A DNA stretch of 52,137 nucleotides from Stramenopiles sp. TOSAG23-2 (Eukaryota > Sar): contig LT649264.1 of assembly GCA_900128395.1 (NCBI GenBank), positions 1 to 52,137 on the forward strand, written 5' to 3'. Below are positions 38,870 through 48,252 of the stretch, piece by piece. The notes under the pieces are model-generated. The model was not told the DNA's origin. It worked only from the letters and a program-made list of their open reading frames with translations, and searched no databases. The position numbers and the translations under genes are program-made. Numbering within the stretch: position 1 is the stretch's first letter; each line of letters opens with the position of its first letter.

Positions 38870-41800
38870 ATGTCGTTTTCAAAAGTAACATATGATACCA
38901 GAAGAGCAGAAGCGATTGCCCAAGAACAACTGGAAAAACAAAGGAAACTATCTGAAATTAATAAAAAAATGGCCAAAATCGAAAAAAGAGAGAAACATAT
39001 TAAAAGAAAACATGAAGAATTAATTAGTAATAGGCAACAACGTAGATTATCTGAAATGGCTCCAGCAAAGCAAATCAGTGGTTATTCATCTTTTGGTAAA
39101 GCAATAAGTCCAAAAAATGCAACAAAAGCATCTGTAGGTACATTTGGATCATCTGAAAAAAAAACTGCATCACCTCTGTCACCAACGAATAATAAGAGTA
39201 ATAATAATAATTCCCCATCGACACCAATAGTAAAATCTCAACCGCGGCGTAGAACCGTTACATTGCAAGAGCTGGAAAAGATACAAAATTTGGTTGGAGT
39301 AGATCCCGCAAATGCGATAAGAAGACAAAATGCACAAGCTCGTATTGCAGAAAAGTTAAATGCATCACGTCGTGCTTCGTCAGTTATGAAAAAAAAAATA
39401 AGTGAAACACCACCTGTAAATAAGATAAATACTACGAAGCGATACAGCATGAGCGCACGTAAAGCAGTCGATTACTCCGTGAAAACAAATACTGCAGCAA
39501 CGAAGGCCAAGAATGATCGAAGAAGGAGTGCTTTTGTAAGACGGGCACCAAGTGGTTTAATGAGTAATAAAGTAAAACGTGGTTCATTTTCAAAGGGTAG
39601 AAATATGAAACTTGACAATAATAATAACAAACGAAGAATGTCTACATATATTCCCAGTAAATTGAAACAAAATGGTGATATCGTAAAAGATAATGGAAGT
39701 AATAACGATACATCAAACCAAATCAATTACAATGAAGCAAATTCTATGACGGCGAAAGATATCAATCGCTTGCGTCAACATGCTGTCTCTAAAGCTATAT
39801 CATATGAAAAATTAGGGGTTACGGATAAGAAAAGAAAATCAAGCACAAAAATGACAGAAATCGAAAGAATGCAATTTCGTTTAAAGGAAAGCTATGAATT
39901 AATTGATCAATTATCTGAACAACTGATGCCTTTCCTACAGCAAAGCGAGCGAATGGGAATATTGCCTAAAAGCAATGATAGTGTTAATAGTAATATCACA
40001 AAGAAAAACGTAAAACAAAATACCAAAAAATCAAATAATAGCTCTGGTGGTGGAGAAACAACTCCAGCATATCGTATCATTGAAATACGTGGATTACGTC
40101 AACGTGTGCAAACGTTAGAAGATGCCGTATTAGCCAAAGAGCGTCAGATCAATCACTGGAGGAAAATAGCAGAAAATGCACAAAATTCAGAGAGTAAGTT
40201 ACTCTTTTTGATGTCCTTCTTTCTCCCTTTCCCCTCCAAATAACTATCTATATCTTTCAATATGTAAAACTAACATTTTCTTTTGTATATTGTTTTGTTA
40301 ATTTTGCAGGTTTGACAGGTCCAGAACGAAAAAATCAAAGTATAATGGCGAATAAACTACAAATAACGGAGGAACAAAATAGGGAAATGATCAAACTTAT
40401 GGATGATCTAAATGATCGTTTGGAAGAAAAAGAGCATATAATTGAAACATTAAAATCTCAAGCAAAAAGTGTAAGCTCATTAATGAAAGAAATTAAAAGA
40501 TTAGAAAAAATAGCTGGAAGAAAATCATATCAAGAAAGTTTGCAAGCACAGAATGAAGTGACAAGTATGCGATGTGCAGAATTAGAAACAAAAATAAGCA
40601 AAATAATATCTGAAAATGCATTGTTAAACGAAACTATACAAGCGTTAACTGAGAAGCATGGAGCATTGGATGAAATGCAACTTTATATGGAAAAAGAACG
40701 AGAACATTTTGAGAACGAGTTAGAAGAGAATAAGTTAAAATTCGAAAAACAAAAAGAATTGGCAAATGTTGAAATAGAAAAATTACATTTAAAAGCACAG
40801 CAAGAGAAAGATGAGGCCAAAAAATTACATGATGAATTCATAGAAACTTCAAAAATGGAACATGAAAAATGGATCGCTACTTCAATTGCATCGTATCAAG
40901 AAGATCTCAATCAAAAGAGAAATGAAGATGAAAAAAATTTGCAAAAAGAACTTTTAAAGAAAAAACATGAACATGATAAGAAATTAGCGAAGGAACTTAT
41001 AGATCATCAAATGACACTATCTAGGAAGGAGACTGATCATGAATTAAAATTATCAAAACGTGTAAATGAAATAAATGATAAAATATCCAAATCGTTGGAG
41101 GACCATGAACGATCATTAGAAGAAAGTAAGAAACAGCATGATGAAAAGTTACAAGCAGAAATGGAAACACATGCACAAGTATTAGAAGAATTCAGTTCAG
41201 AACATGCAGAAAAAATTGAAAACGTTCGAAACGAGCATGAAGAAAAATTAATAAAAGAAATCGATGAACATAAATCCAAATTAAAGGAGGATGAAGAAGC
41301 AATGCGTAAAAAAATGGATGAGGAATTTTCAGCAAAGAAAAAGGAATTTGAAAAATGGGTGGAAACACAAAAATCACTGAATGAATTAAAACGTTTAAAA
41401 GAGGAAAAAGCAATGGATGATGAAATAAAATTTCAAAAAGTAAAAGTTGAAGATGAATTGAAATGTCTTCGAGAAGCACAGGAAGGTGTATTGCAGGCAG
41501 AGAGAGAATTGTGTGAAAAACGAAATGATGAAGAAATATTGCGATGTCAGCATCATGCAAAACAAATAATAGATGAAGCAAATGATTTAAAAGAAAAAAT
41601 AGTCAAGGAAAAAGAAGCACATGAAGAATGGTTGAAATCATCAAAAGTAACACATGACATTACTATGATGGAAGAACGTGAAAAGGAGTCTAAGCGCATG
41701 AAGGAAGAACGTGACAAGCAGACATTAAATTTAGCCCAAGAAAAAGAAGAGCATCGAAAAATGTGTGAATCAATACAAATGATAACGTATAAAAATTTGG

Positions 41801-42453
41801 AATTGGAACGAGAAAAAATAAAGAACGAATGGGATAGAATTGAAGCAAATAAAAAACAAGGATTTGGTGGTTTTGTCTCTGCAGCTATTGACAGTGTAGT
41901 AGAGGAGACTGATAATAATGTACTGGTTGAAACTGATAATATTTTGGATGATCTTAGCATAAGCCGTCGTAGTAATAATCCATTTGCAATGGTAGATGAA
42001 TCGTTGAAAAAATCCCAAAGCAATTACCATACAGCAATTTCCTCATTGGAATTATTAGCATCTAAAGATATACAATATTACAACGGAAACAGTAATAACA
42101 ATAGTTTAAACAAAAGCCAATCGCCATTAAAATCCAGTCATTTGGAATCGATTCAGCAGCAGCAACAACAAATACCAAGGACTTTCGGCAATAGTCTTGG
42201 TAGTACTTTCAATAGTCCTGCCAGAAGCAATACGCAGCGTATGGTGAGTCCAAATCGACAACAAGAACACGATGATGATGTAGAAGATTGCATAGTATTA
42301 GAAGTTGACACTGCAAATGGCGGGACTGAGGAATTACGACTCTTTAAGAGTAATAACCCTAGGAAACAATTGGAAACATTTGCCAAGAAACATAATATGA
42401 GTAATGGACAAGTTCGTACAATACTTGATTATATAAATTCCAGATTTGCATGA
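38870..42453 (+). CDS. Coiled-coil protein, 1155 residues, one intron
   Basis: Two exons join as 38870..40193 and 40310..42453, phase 1, giving 1155 residues. The N-terminal 330 residues are basic and Ser/Asn-rich with repeated RR-x-S sites, a possible microtubule-binding or phospho-regulated region, and begin with a short coiled coil. From about 335 to 920 the chain is almost unbroken coiled coil (Glu/Lys/His-rich heptads). A low-complexity linker leads to a small C-terminal domain of about 50 residues: an IVLEVDT strand, LRLFKSNNPRKQLETFAKKH and a helix with ILDYIN. Such beta-plus-helix ends occur on centrosome/cilium-type coiled-coil proteins, so a cytoskeletal role is inferred. No named orthologue. 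Confidence 0.85.
40194..40309 (+). other. Spliceosomal intron, 116 nt
   Basis: Donor GTAAGT after CAGAGA, acceptor TTTTGCAG after a T-rich tract. The reading frame is broken inside and restored across the join (codon AGT split 1+2). This is the only intron in the window I consider secure. Confidence 0.92.
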
Positions 42454-42648
42454 GAGAGATATTTTAATAGTTTTTACTCTTTTACGACGAGAGATATGAT
42501 TTTCAAATTAAAATTTATAACGTTATTTATCTATGCTTACATTCTTGGTTCATATTACTCGTATATTGTATATTTTATAAAAGAAAAATTTATATTTTAC
42601 CCTCCGTAGGTGAATTTCTCCCCTCTCTCTCTTCTTTTTTTTCAGTTT
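42454..42648. terminator. Convergent 3' gap with TACTCGTA
   Basis: TACTCGTA at 42556-42563 between the coiled-coil gene and the L36 gene. Pyrimidine-rich run near 42615-42645. Confidence 0.35.
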
Positions 42649-42969
42649 TTAAATACTTATTGGTACTACTCCTATCATATTATATATTGTAAAATTCTGC
42701 TGATCATTATTATTTATTATGCTACCCTTGCAACTTGATATTATTGAATCCATGTTTTTGTTACTATTATTAAAGTCAAATGTTGGCAGAATAAACGAAG
42801 ACTTGCTATTCAACGTATTTACTGCCATAGAAGCTGCCCCTGTAGTTGTATGGAAACCCTGCCTTTGTTTATGACGTGGATTTTTCTTACAAATGACAAA
42901 ATTTCTACCACGCCTTTTAACTATTTTACAATGTTTACATAATCTTTTAATGGCAGATTTTGTTTTCAT
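42649..42969 (-). CDS. MRPL36: Bacterial-type ribosomal protein bL36, organellar
   Basis: The first 38 of 106 residues are a complete bL36: Lys/Arg-rich with zinc ligands C11, C14, C27 and H33 and the family ending HKQRQG. bL36 is a tiny late-assembling protein of the large subunit of bacterial-type ribosomes, so this is a nuclear gene for mitochondrial (or plastid) translation. It starts directly at the mature domain without an N-terminal presequence. Instead it carries an unrelated 68-residue Ser/Asn-rich tail. The tail could be real, with internal targeting signals, or the gene may have an unseen 5' exon. Divergent from the B-box gene. Confidence 0.92.
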   Translation of the reverse strand: MKTKSAIKRLCKHCKIVKRRGRNFVICKKNPRHKQRQGFHTTTGAASMAVNTLNSKSSFILPTFDFNNSNKNMDSIISSCKGSIINNNDQQNFTIYNMIGVVPISI

Positions 42970-43511
42970 GATTGTTTTTTAAGTATTTCAGTGTAATGTT
43001 TCTTTCCACCTTGTATATTCACTCTCACTTCTACCTATAATTGTTGCAATAACTTGTTCAGAACTTTAATACAACTGTTTGTTTTCATATATGTCTCCGT
43101 CGCTATACATATGTTATGTATTTGTTTTTTCTGAGTAGTGTTGCTAATAATGGTGTGGTTTATTCATTTAGTTGCTTTAGTAGTAAATTAAAATAATAAA
43201 AAGTGCAAAACTTGTTCTTTTTTTTTTTAGATTTTAACCTTATTATTATTATTGTGATGTCGTCAGCCTTTCGATTTTCGATTATCCCATACAATAGTAT
43301 TACCATGTTATTATAAGGTAGCAAATACAATTCAATACTATAATACTAATAATATAGACGTTGGTTTTGGAATTTTTACTATTACTACCTTTATTGCGCG
43401 AAACAGACTATTGTATAGAAATATATATGCATACTCCCATATCATTTTCAAAGTATTGTTTATTAACATACGTAACATACCAATTGCACCCATAAAGTTA
43501 TTAAAACCATC
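42970..43511. other. Divergent promoter region, bL36 / B-box gene
   Basis: No gene. T-rich and ATT-repeat tracts near 43217-43255. No TACGAGTA. Confidence 0.35.
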
Positions 43512-44828
43512 ATGGTGAAAAGAAAGATTTTAGATAAATCACCTGAAAAACAAAGATTGGGTGGCAAAAAGCCTTTTGCTGGTGAAAATGATATTATCAT
43601 AAATGAAACTGAATTCAATGAAGAACGAAAAGTGAAAAGTCCAATTAAAAGTCCATTACGAAAAAATATCAATACGGTATCGTTTAACCCAGCTTCTAAA
43701 AAAGGAAAACTATCATTTTTTAAGCGAAAATCGTCTAAAATCGAAAGAAAAGGGCCTGGAAAGGAAGACGATAAAATTAATGGTGTTGATGGAGAAGAAG
43801 AAAATAGAAATGTAAATATTGGATTTGAAACTGATGATACTTTAACTGGCCCATCCTCGGACGAGCATGTCAATGCGCTTTTAGAAACCAAGGAATCTAG
43901 CGATAAGGATGAAATGGATGAAAGGGTAGAAGAAGACAATGTCGTTGGCCCTGAGATTGAAATTTTACCAGAAGAACAATTTGAAATAGATAAAGAATTA
44001 GATTGGATCGAAAAGGATGCCCGGCGATTTCAAAAAGCCTTAGATAAACAGTGCAACAACTGCAATATGAAGGCTGCAAGGTGGTATTGTCATGGCTGCA
44101 ATTTCAGTTTTTGTATCCATTGTCATCAAGAAATTCATAAACGATTTGTAAAGCAATATTATAACGAAGAGCATATCGTAGAACGTATAGATGGTGGTAG
44201 CTTAGAATGTGGATTTTGTAGAAAAACTGCTTTTGATTTAAATACAAGTGGTTACACGTCCTATCAAAGCACTTATAAAAAAAATTACGAGAATAATTTA
44301 AAAGAAGCGTTGCGCAAAGGTGAAAAAAAAGTGGTTGGTAAATTAAATGCAAATTGGGCGAAACGTGAGAAAGAGAAAAAACGTACGTTGAGAGATGATG
44401 TTAAAGAAGCAGAGTTAAGCGAAGCAATAGCAGAAATGGATGTACGAGTCAGACAAGAAATTTTGTTGCAGCATAAAACATTATTAGAACCATTTGAGTA
44501 TAATGCTTTAAATTTAGCAGCGACGAATAATGATCAGAAAAATAATGCAGCATTCAAATATGATTTTACTAGGCAAGCGGTTGTATGTAAATCGTGTATA
44601 CGATTTATGAATACTAATCCTAGATTTAAACGAAAAAGTATACAAATTGAGGCATACGCTGCCCCAACACCATATTTAGATCCAACTGCAATTGCAGGGA
44701 AAATATTAGTAAAAATAAAACGCGATAGAGAAGCTCGAATGGCAGCAGCTGCAATGGCCAAGGCAGATAAAAAGGCAGCGGAAGATTTGCAAAAAAAAAA
44801 GAAATCAAGTTTTTGTGTAATTTCATAG
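43512..44828 (+). CDS. B-box zinc-finger protein with C-terminal CaaX box
   Basis: The 438-residue protein has a basic, disordered N-terminus with repeated SPIKSP-like proline sites, an acidic stretch (about 95-160), then a B-box-type zinc finger from C181/C184: CNNC...WYCHGC...FCIHCHQEIH, with the C/H order of B-box domains. Basic helical sequence follows, containing further Cys pairs (CGFC near 236 and CKSC near 360). The end is KKKKSSFCVIS, a CaaX box (Ser last favours farnesyl) behind a polybasic run. So the protein is probably prenylated and membrane-attached. There is no RING, so it is not a TRIM ligase. No orthologue recognised. Confidence 0.85.
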   Translation: MVKRKILDKSPEKQRLGGKKPFAGENDIIINETEFNEERKVKSPIKSPLRKNINTVSFNPASKKGKLSFFKRKSSKIERKGPGKEDDKINGVDGEEENRNVNIGFETDDTLTGPSSDEHVNALLETKESSDKDEMDERVEEDNVVGPEIEILPEEQFEIDKELDWIEKDARRFQKALDKQCNNCNMKAARWYCHGCNFSFCIHCHQEIHKRFVKQYYNEEHIVERIDGGSLECGFCRKTAFDLNTSGYTSYQSTYKKNYENNLKEALRKGEKKVVGKLNANWAKREKEKKRTLRDDVKEAELSEAIAEMDVRVRQEILLQHKTLLEPFEYNALNLAATNNDQKNNAAFKYDFTRQAVVCKSCIRFMNTNPRFKRKSIQIEAYAAPTPYLDPTAIAGKILVKIKRDREARMAAAAMAKADKKAAEDLQKKKKSSFCVIS

Positions 44829-44957
44829 CATATATATGATATTATGATCAGGAGAAAGGAATTTTACAAAAATTTTTTTAATTTTTTTAATATATAAAAA
44901 TAATACGAGTATAAATAAAAACAAAAAGATATAGCTTTTATACAGACACGCGCATTT
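44829..44957. terminator. Convergent 3' gap with TACGAGTA
   Basis: Only 129 bp between stops, with TACGAGTA at 44904-44911 in an A/T-rich setting. Confidence 0.4.
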
Positions 44958-47483
44958 TTACAAACGCCGCACATTGACCTCCTTTACCTTTACTACTCGC
45001 ATCTTTCCTAGGCTTATCTTATAATCCGTATGTGAGTTACATTCCATAACATCATGCAAACAATGTTCATAAGATTTTTTTTCATTCATCAAACATTTGT
45101 TATATTTTAATGTGCATTCTTTTCTCATTGCTTTATGACTTTTGCCTGTAACTTCACATTGACCGGGACATATTTCTTCATTACAAAAACTTGTCGTCTT
45201 TAACCATTTACACAATTTTGAATTTGTTGCATCCAATTGATATTCCTTTTTTAAATTAAAAATCTTTGGATGTTTTTGTTGACTATCGATTATATCTTTA
45301 TTCGCTAAATTTTCGCTATTCTGCAAAGCAGCACGCATCTCGGCTACAATTCTCTGAACAGATGGTGATTGTTCCATAGCTTGTGTCTTTTTTTCTTCTT
45401 CAGTTGGTTGTTGACTACGTATTAACGTTCCGTCTAACAAATTGTCTGCATCCCTATTTAACTTGCGGATTGCACTATTAGCATGTTCATCAGCACTTTT
45501 CATTTCATTTTGAATATCAGTATGTGCATCACCAGGATTTAAAACATTATTTATTTTTTGTTGTTCTTGCAAATGTTTCTTGAATAAGTGTCTTAATTTT
45601 CCAAATCCCGCTAGTTCATCCATATCGTGCTCATTTGCTTCTTGGACATCAGACAACAATTGTTTCACCGCTTCCTTTGTTCTCAACAAGCGATCTTTGG
45701 GACTATTTGACCCAGTAGCACCAGTGGTACGTTTGCCAGTAAATCCATCGTCTAAATCTTCTTTTTTCATATGCTTTATTACATCCTGAATGCTATTTAA
45801 GTGCTCCTCATGAGTATCATGATGTGGAAATAATTTATTTGGATGAACACCTTTCTTCATATGATTCATGATCAAAAGATTCGTTTTTACTTTATTGTTT
45901 TCGCTAATTCCACCGAGGACTTTCTTTATTGTTGGATTTTGCAAAAGTGCCCGATCGAGATCAGGCAAGCCAGTCACATTTAATACATGATTTTGCAAAC
46001 TTTTTATTGCTAATTTTCCTGTTAATGACCTAATAAATGTTCCAGTTGGGCCAGAGATTGGCAGTGGTGCAGGGCCACTTTCACCAGTTGCGGTAGTTTC
46101 ACCAAATACGTTTGGACCAGTTGGGCCACTTTTACCAGTTGCGGTAGTTCCACCTTGGACCACGTTGCTAGCGTTTGGACCAGTTGGGCCACTTTCACCA
46201 GTTGCGGTAGTTGGACCAGTTGGACCAGTTGCTTTATTTGTTTTATGCCAATTCTCAAATGTCTCCTTATGCTTTAAAAATTGTTCATTCATTCTGGTAT
46301 ATTCTTTGTGATGCTCTTCTGCTCGTTTTTTCCACGCTTGCTCTTCTGTCATCATTTTTTGTTTCCTTCTATGGAGTGTTTTTGCAACAACATAAGTATC
46401 GTTTTCTAATGTTTTATTTTCAGATAAATCGCCGATTAAAGCATGATGGTCTTTTGCTGAGGAAAGTATTACATCTAAAAAGTCTTTTGTTGCATTTACG
46501 TCCGACTGTATAGTGTTTTTGAACAAGGCTTTCATAGACTTTTTCGTTGTCTCGGATTCATTTATTGCTTTTTGCTCCTCGTTAGCTACAGTCGTAACTT
46601 TGTTTGCTTCTACTTTTTCTGCAGTCGTAATTTTTTCATCCTTTTCAAATTCTTCGTTCTCAGTGTTATTTTTCTCTACAAGTTGTTTGTGTTCTTCCTC
46701 TACTATTGTTAACTCCGTATTCGTTTCGTTTACACGATTTTTCATCATTTTGTCCTTAATATTACTTGTCAAATTTTGCGATTTAGTATATGCTTTCTCA
46801 TGATCTAATTTGTTTTGATCGTATTTTGTTTTCTCTTCGGCTTGTTTCTTGGCCAATTGTTCACGTTTTACTTCATTGTCTTGGATTGCTTTTTTCAGTT
46901 CCTCTCGCTTTTGAGCATGTTTCTTCATCTTTTCCTCTCTCTCTACTGCAATTTTATGTTTAATTTCAGCCTCTTTAATCTTTTTCTCTACCTCTTCCTT
47001 ATGCTTTATTTCTAATTTTTTCAGCTCCTCTTTTTCTTGCAAGGATTTCTTCTCATTTTCCTCTGGTAGCCTCAATAATTTCTTAGCTTTTTCTTCTGTT
47101 GCCTTTTCCATTGTACTGTCTTCTAATGCTTTTTTTCTAAGCTCTTTAATTTTTACCTTTTCTTCATTTATTGCAGTATTATTGACTGGTGCTTTAAAGT
47201 TCTTCCCGCCAGCATGTTTGCAAGCTTTGCCGCAAACCAGCGAAAACACGATGGAAGCATTTTTCTTTTCGCACATACCTTTGCAGTACAACGGAAAATT
47301 TTCATTAGCTAAATCTAAATGTTGCTCTGGATGACTTCCCACATATATGCCATAATTACAAGCCTCTAGCTTTGTCCCGTTTAGCTTGGAGCAATATCTA
47401 TTACTATTTGGAACTGTAGAAGCATTTACGGTAATACAATAAATTGCAACAAATGCAACTACGATTAACATATGCATCTGCAT
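44958..47483 (-). CDS. Secreted coiled-coil protein with Gly-Pro-Thr repeats
   Basis: The 841-residue protein begins with a clear signal peptide (about 1-22, hydrophobic core then Ala/Ser). A Cys-rich head (six Cys plus, about 30-92) and a Cys-rich tail (about 755-825, some ten Cys) bracket a long Glu/Lys coiled coil (about 105-310 and on to 425). Around residues 425-490 is a Gly-Pro-Thr segment with three copies of a TTATGESGPTGPN-type unit, collagen-like in composition. A second helical block follows (about 490-745). Secretion, disulphides, coiled coil and GPT repeats suggest an extracellular structural protein: cell coat, scale, matrix or flagellar-hair component. No membrane anchor apart from the signal. 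No family recognised. Confidence 0.85.
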   Translation of the reverse strand: MQMHMLIVVAFVAIYCITVNASTVPNSNRYCSKLNGTKLEACNYGIYVGSHPEQHLDLANENFPLYCKGMCEKKNASIVFSLVCGKACKHAGGKNFKAPVNNTAINEEKVKIKELRKKALEDSTMEKATEEKAKKLLRLPEENEKKSLQEKEELKKLEIKHKEEVEKKIKEAEIKHKIAVEREEKMKKHAQKREELKKAIQDNEVKREQLAKKQAEEKTKYDQNKLDHEKAYTKSQNLTSNIKDKMMKNRVNETNTELTIVEEEHKQLVEKNNTENEEFEKDEKITTAEKVEANKVTTVANEEQKAINESETTKKSMKALFKNTIQSDVNATKDFLDVILSSAKDHHALIGDLSENKTLENDTYVVAKTLHRRKQKMMTEEQAWKKRAEEHHKEYTRMNEQFLKHKETFENWHKTNKATGPTGPTTATGESGPTGPNASNVVQGGTTATGKSGPTGPNVFGETTATGESGPAPLPISGPTGTFIRSLTGKLAIKSLQNHVLNVTGLPDLDRALLQNPTIKKVLGGISENNKVKTNLLIMNHMKKGVHPNKLFPHHDTHEEHLNSIQDVIKHMKKEDLDDGFTGKRTTGATGSNSPKDRLLRTKEAVKQLLSDVQEANEHDMDELAGFGKLRHLFKKHLQEQQKINNVLNPGDAHTDIQNEMKSADEHANSAIRKLNRDADNLLDGTLIRSQQPTEEEKKTQAMEQSPSVQRIVAEMRAALQNSENLANKDIIDSQQKHPKIFNLKKEYQLDATNSKLCKWLKTTSFCNEEICPGQCEVTGKSHKAMRKECTLKYNKCLMNEKKSYEHCLHDVMECNSHTDYKISLGKMRVVKVKEVNVRRL
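46036..46235 (-). repeat. GPT-repeat coding tract
   Basis: Imperfect tandem repeats; plus-strand words GGACCAGTTGGGCCACTT and ACCAGTTGCGGTAGTT recur three or four times. They encode the TTATG[E/K]SGPTGPN units. Such tracts change copy number easily. Confidence 0.85.
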
Positions 47484-48252
47484 TGCAACTATTTAATACT
47501 GTAACAGTGAATTCAACGAACGTCTCAACACTTTTGTATTTATATATTCTATATCTATCTTTATCGCATATTTATTCTGTACGTATGTACATATATATAA
47601 TAGCAATACATATATATATAATATATATGTAAACTATTGATTCATCAAGAGTATATATGTAATAAAACCAATAAAAACAATTATTGGTTACCCCTATATA
47701 TTTAAATTGTGTTTACATAGGTTAATGTTATTGTCAAAACTTCTTCAAAAACACTGATGAGCTTGTCTCCTCCCCCCCCACTTTTATTAACTTCTTTTGT
47801 ATAAATACGAGGATTTTTCTTAAGCGTGTGTCCCTGCTATCACTATAGCTGCTATGTTCATGGAAAACAAAACCATTTCTTTTACTTGAAGAAGTAGAAA
47901 TTATTTATAGAAATCTAAATCCAGAAGCACAGAAGTGCAGAAGCACCACATGGCAATAAAGCTAAACTATATTGATAGGGAAAGTTTTAGTTTTATACCT
48001 GCTAATATACCCATATCAAAAAATCATTTGCACATTTTTTATTTTTTATAATAAATAGTGCAACAAATAAACATATATATATCATATACTAATTAGTTTA
48101 TATTTCCAAGATACTGTACTGTCGGTATGTATTTAATCAAGATTCAAATTAATTCGATTACAAAGTAAAAGGACTGACAAAGAATTCAAATCGTATCCAT
48201 ACATACACAGACATACTACACAATTCTGTATTATTAAAGTATTGCATTTATT
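47484..48252. other. Divergent promoter region, secreted protein / HPPD
   Basis: No gene. A C run near 47772-47780 and TATA-type tracts. TACGAGGA near 47805 is not the full octamer. Confidence 0.35.

Noticed and set aside
46022-46258. Minus-strand frame with tandem QLV repeats
   Set aside because: It is the alternative frame of the Gly-Pro-Thr repeat coding tract of the secreted protein.
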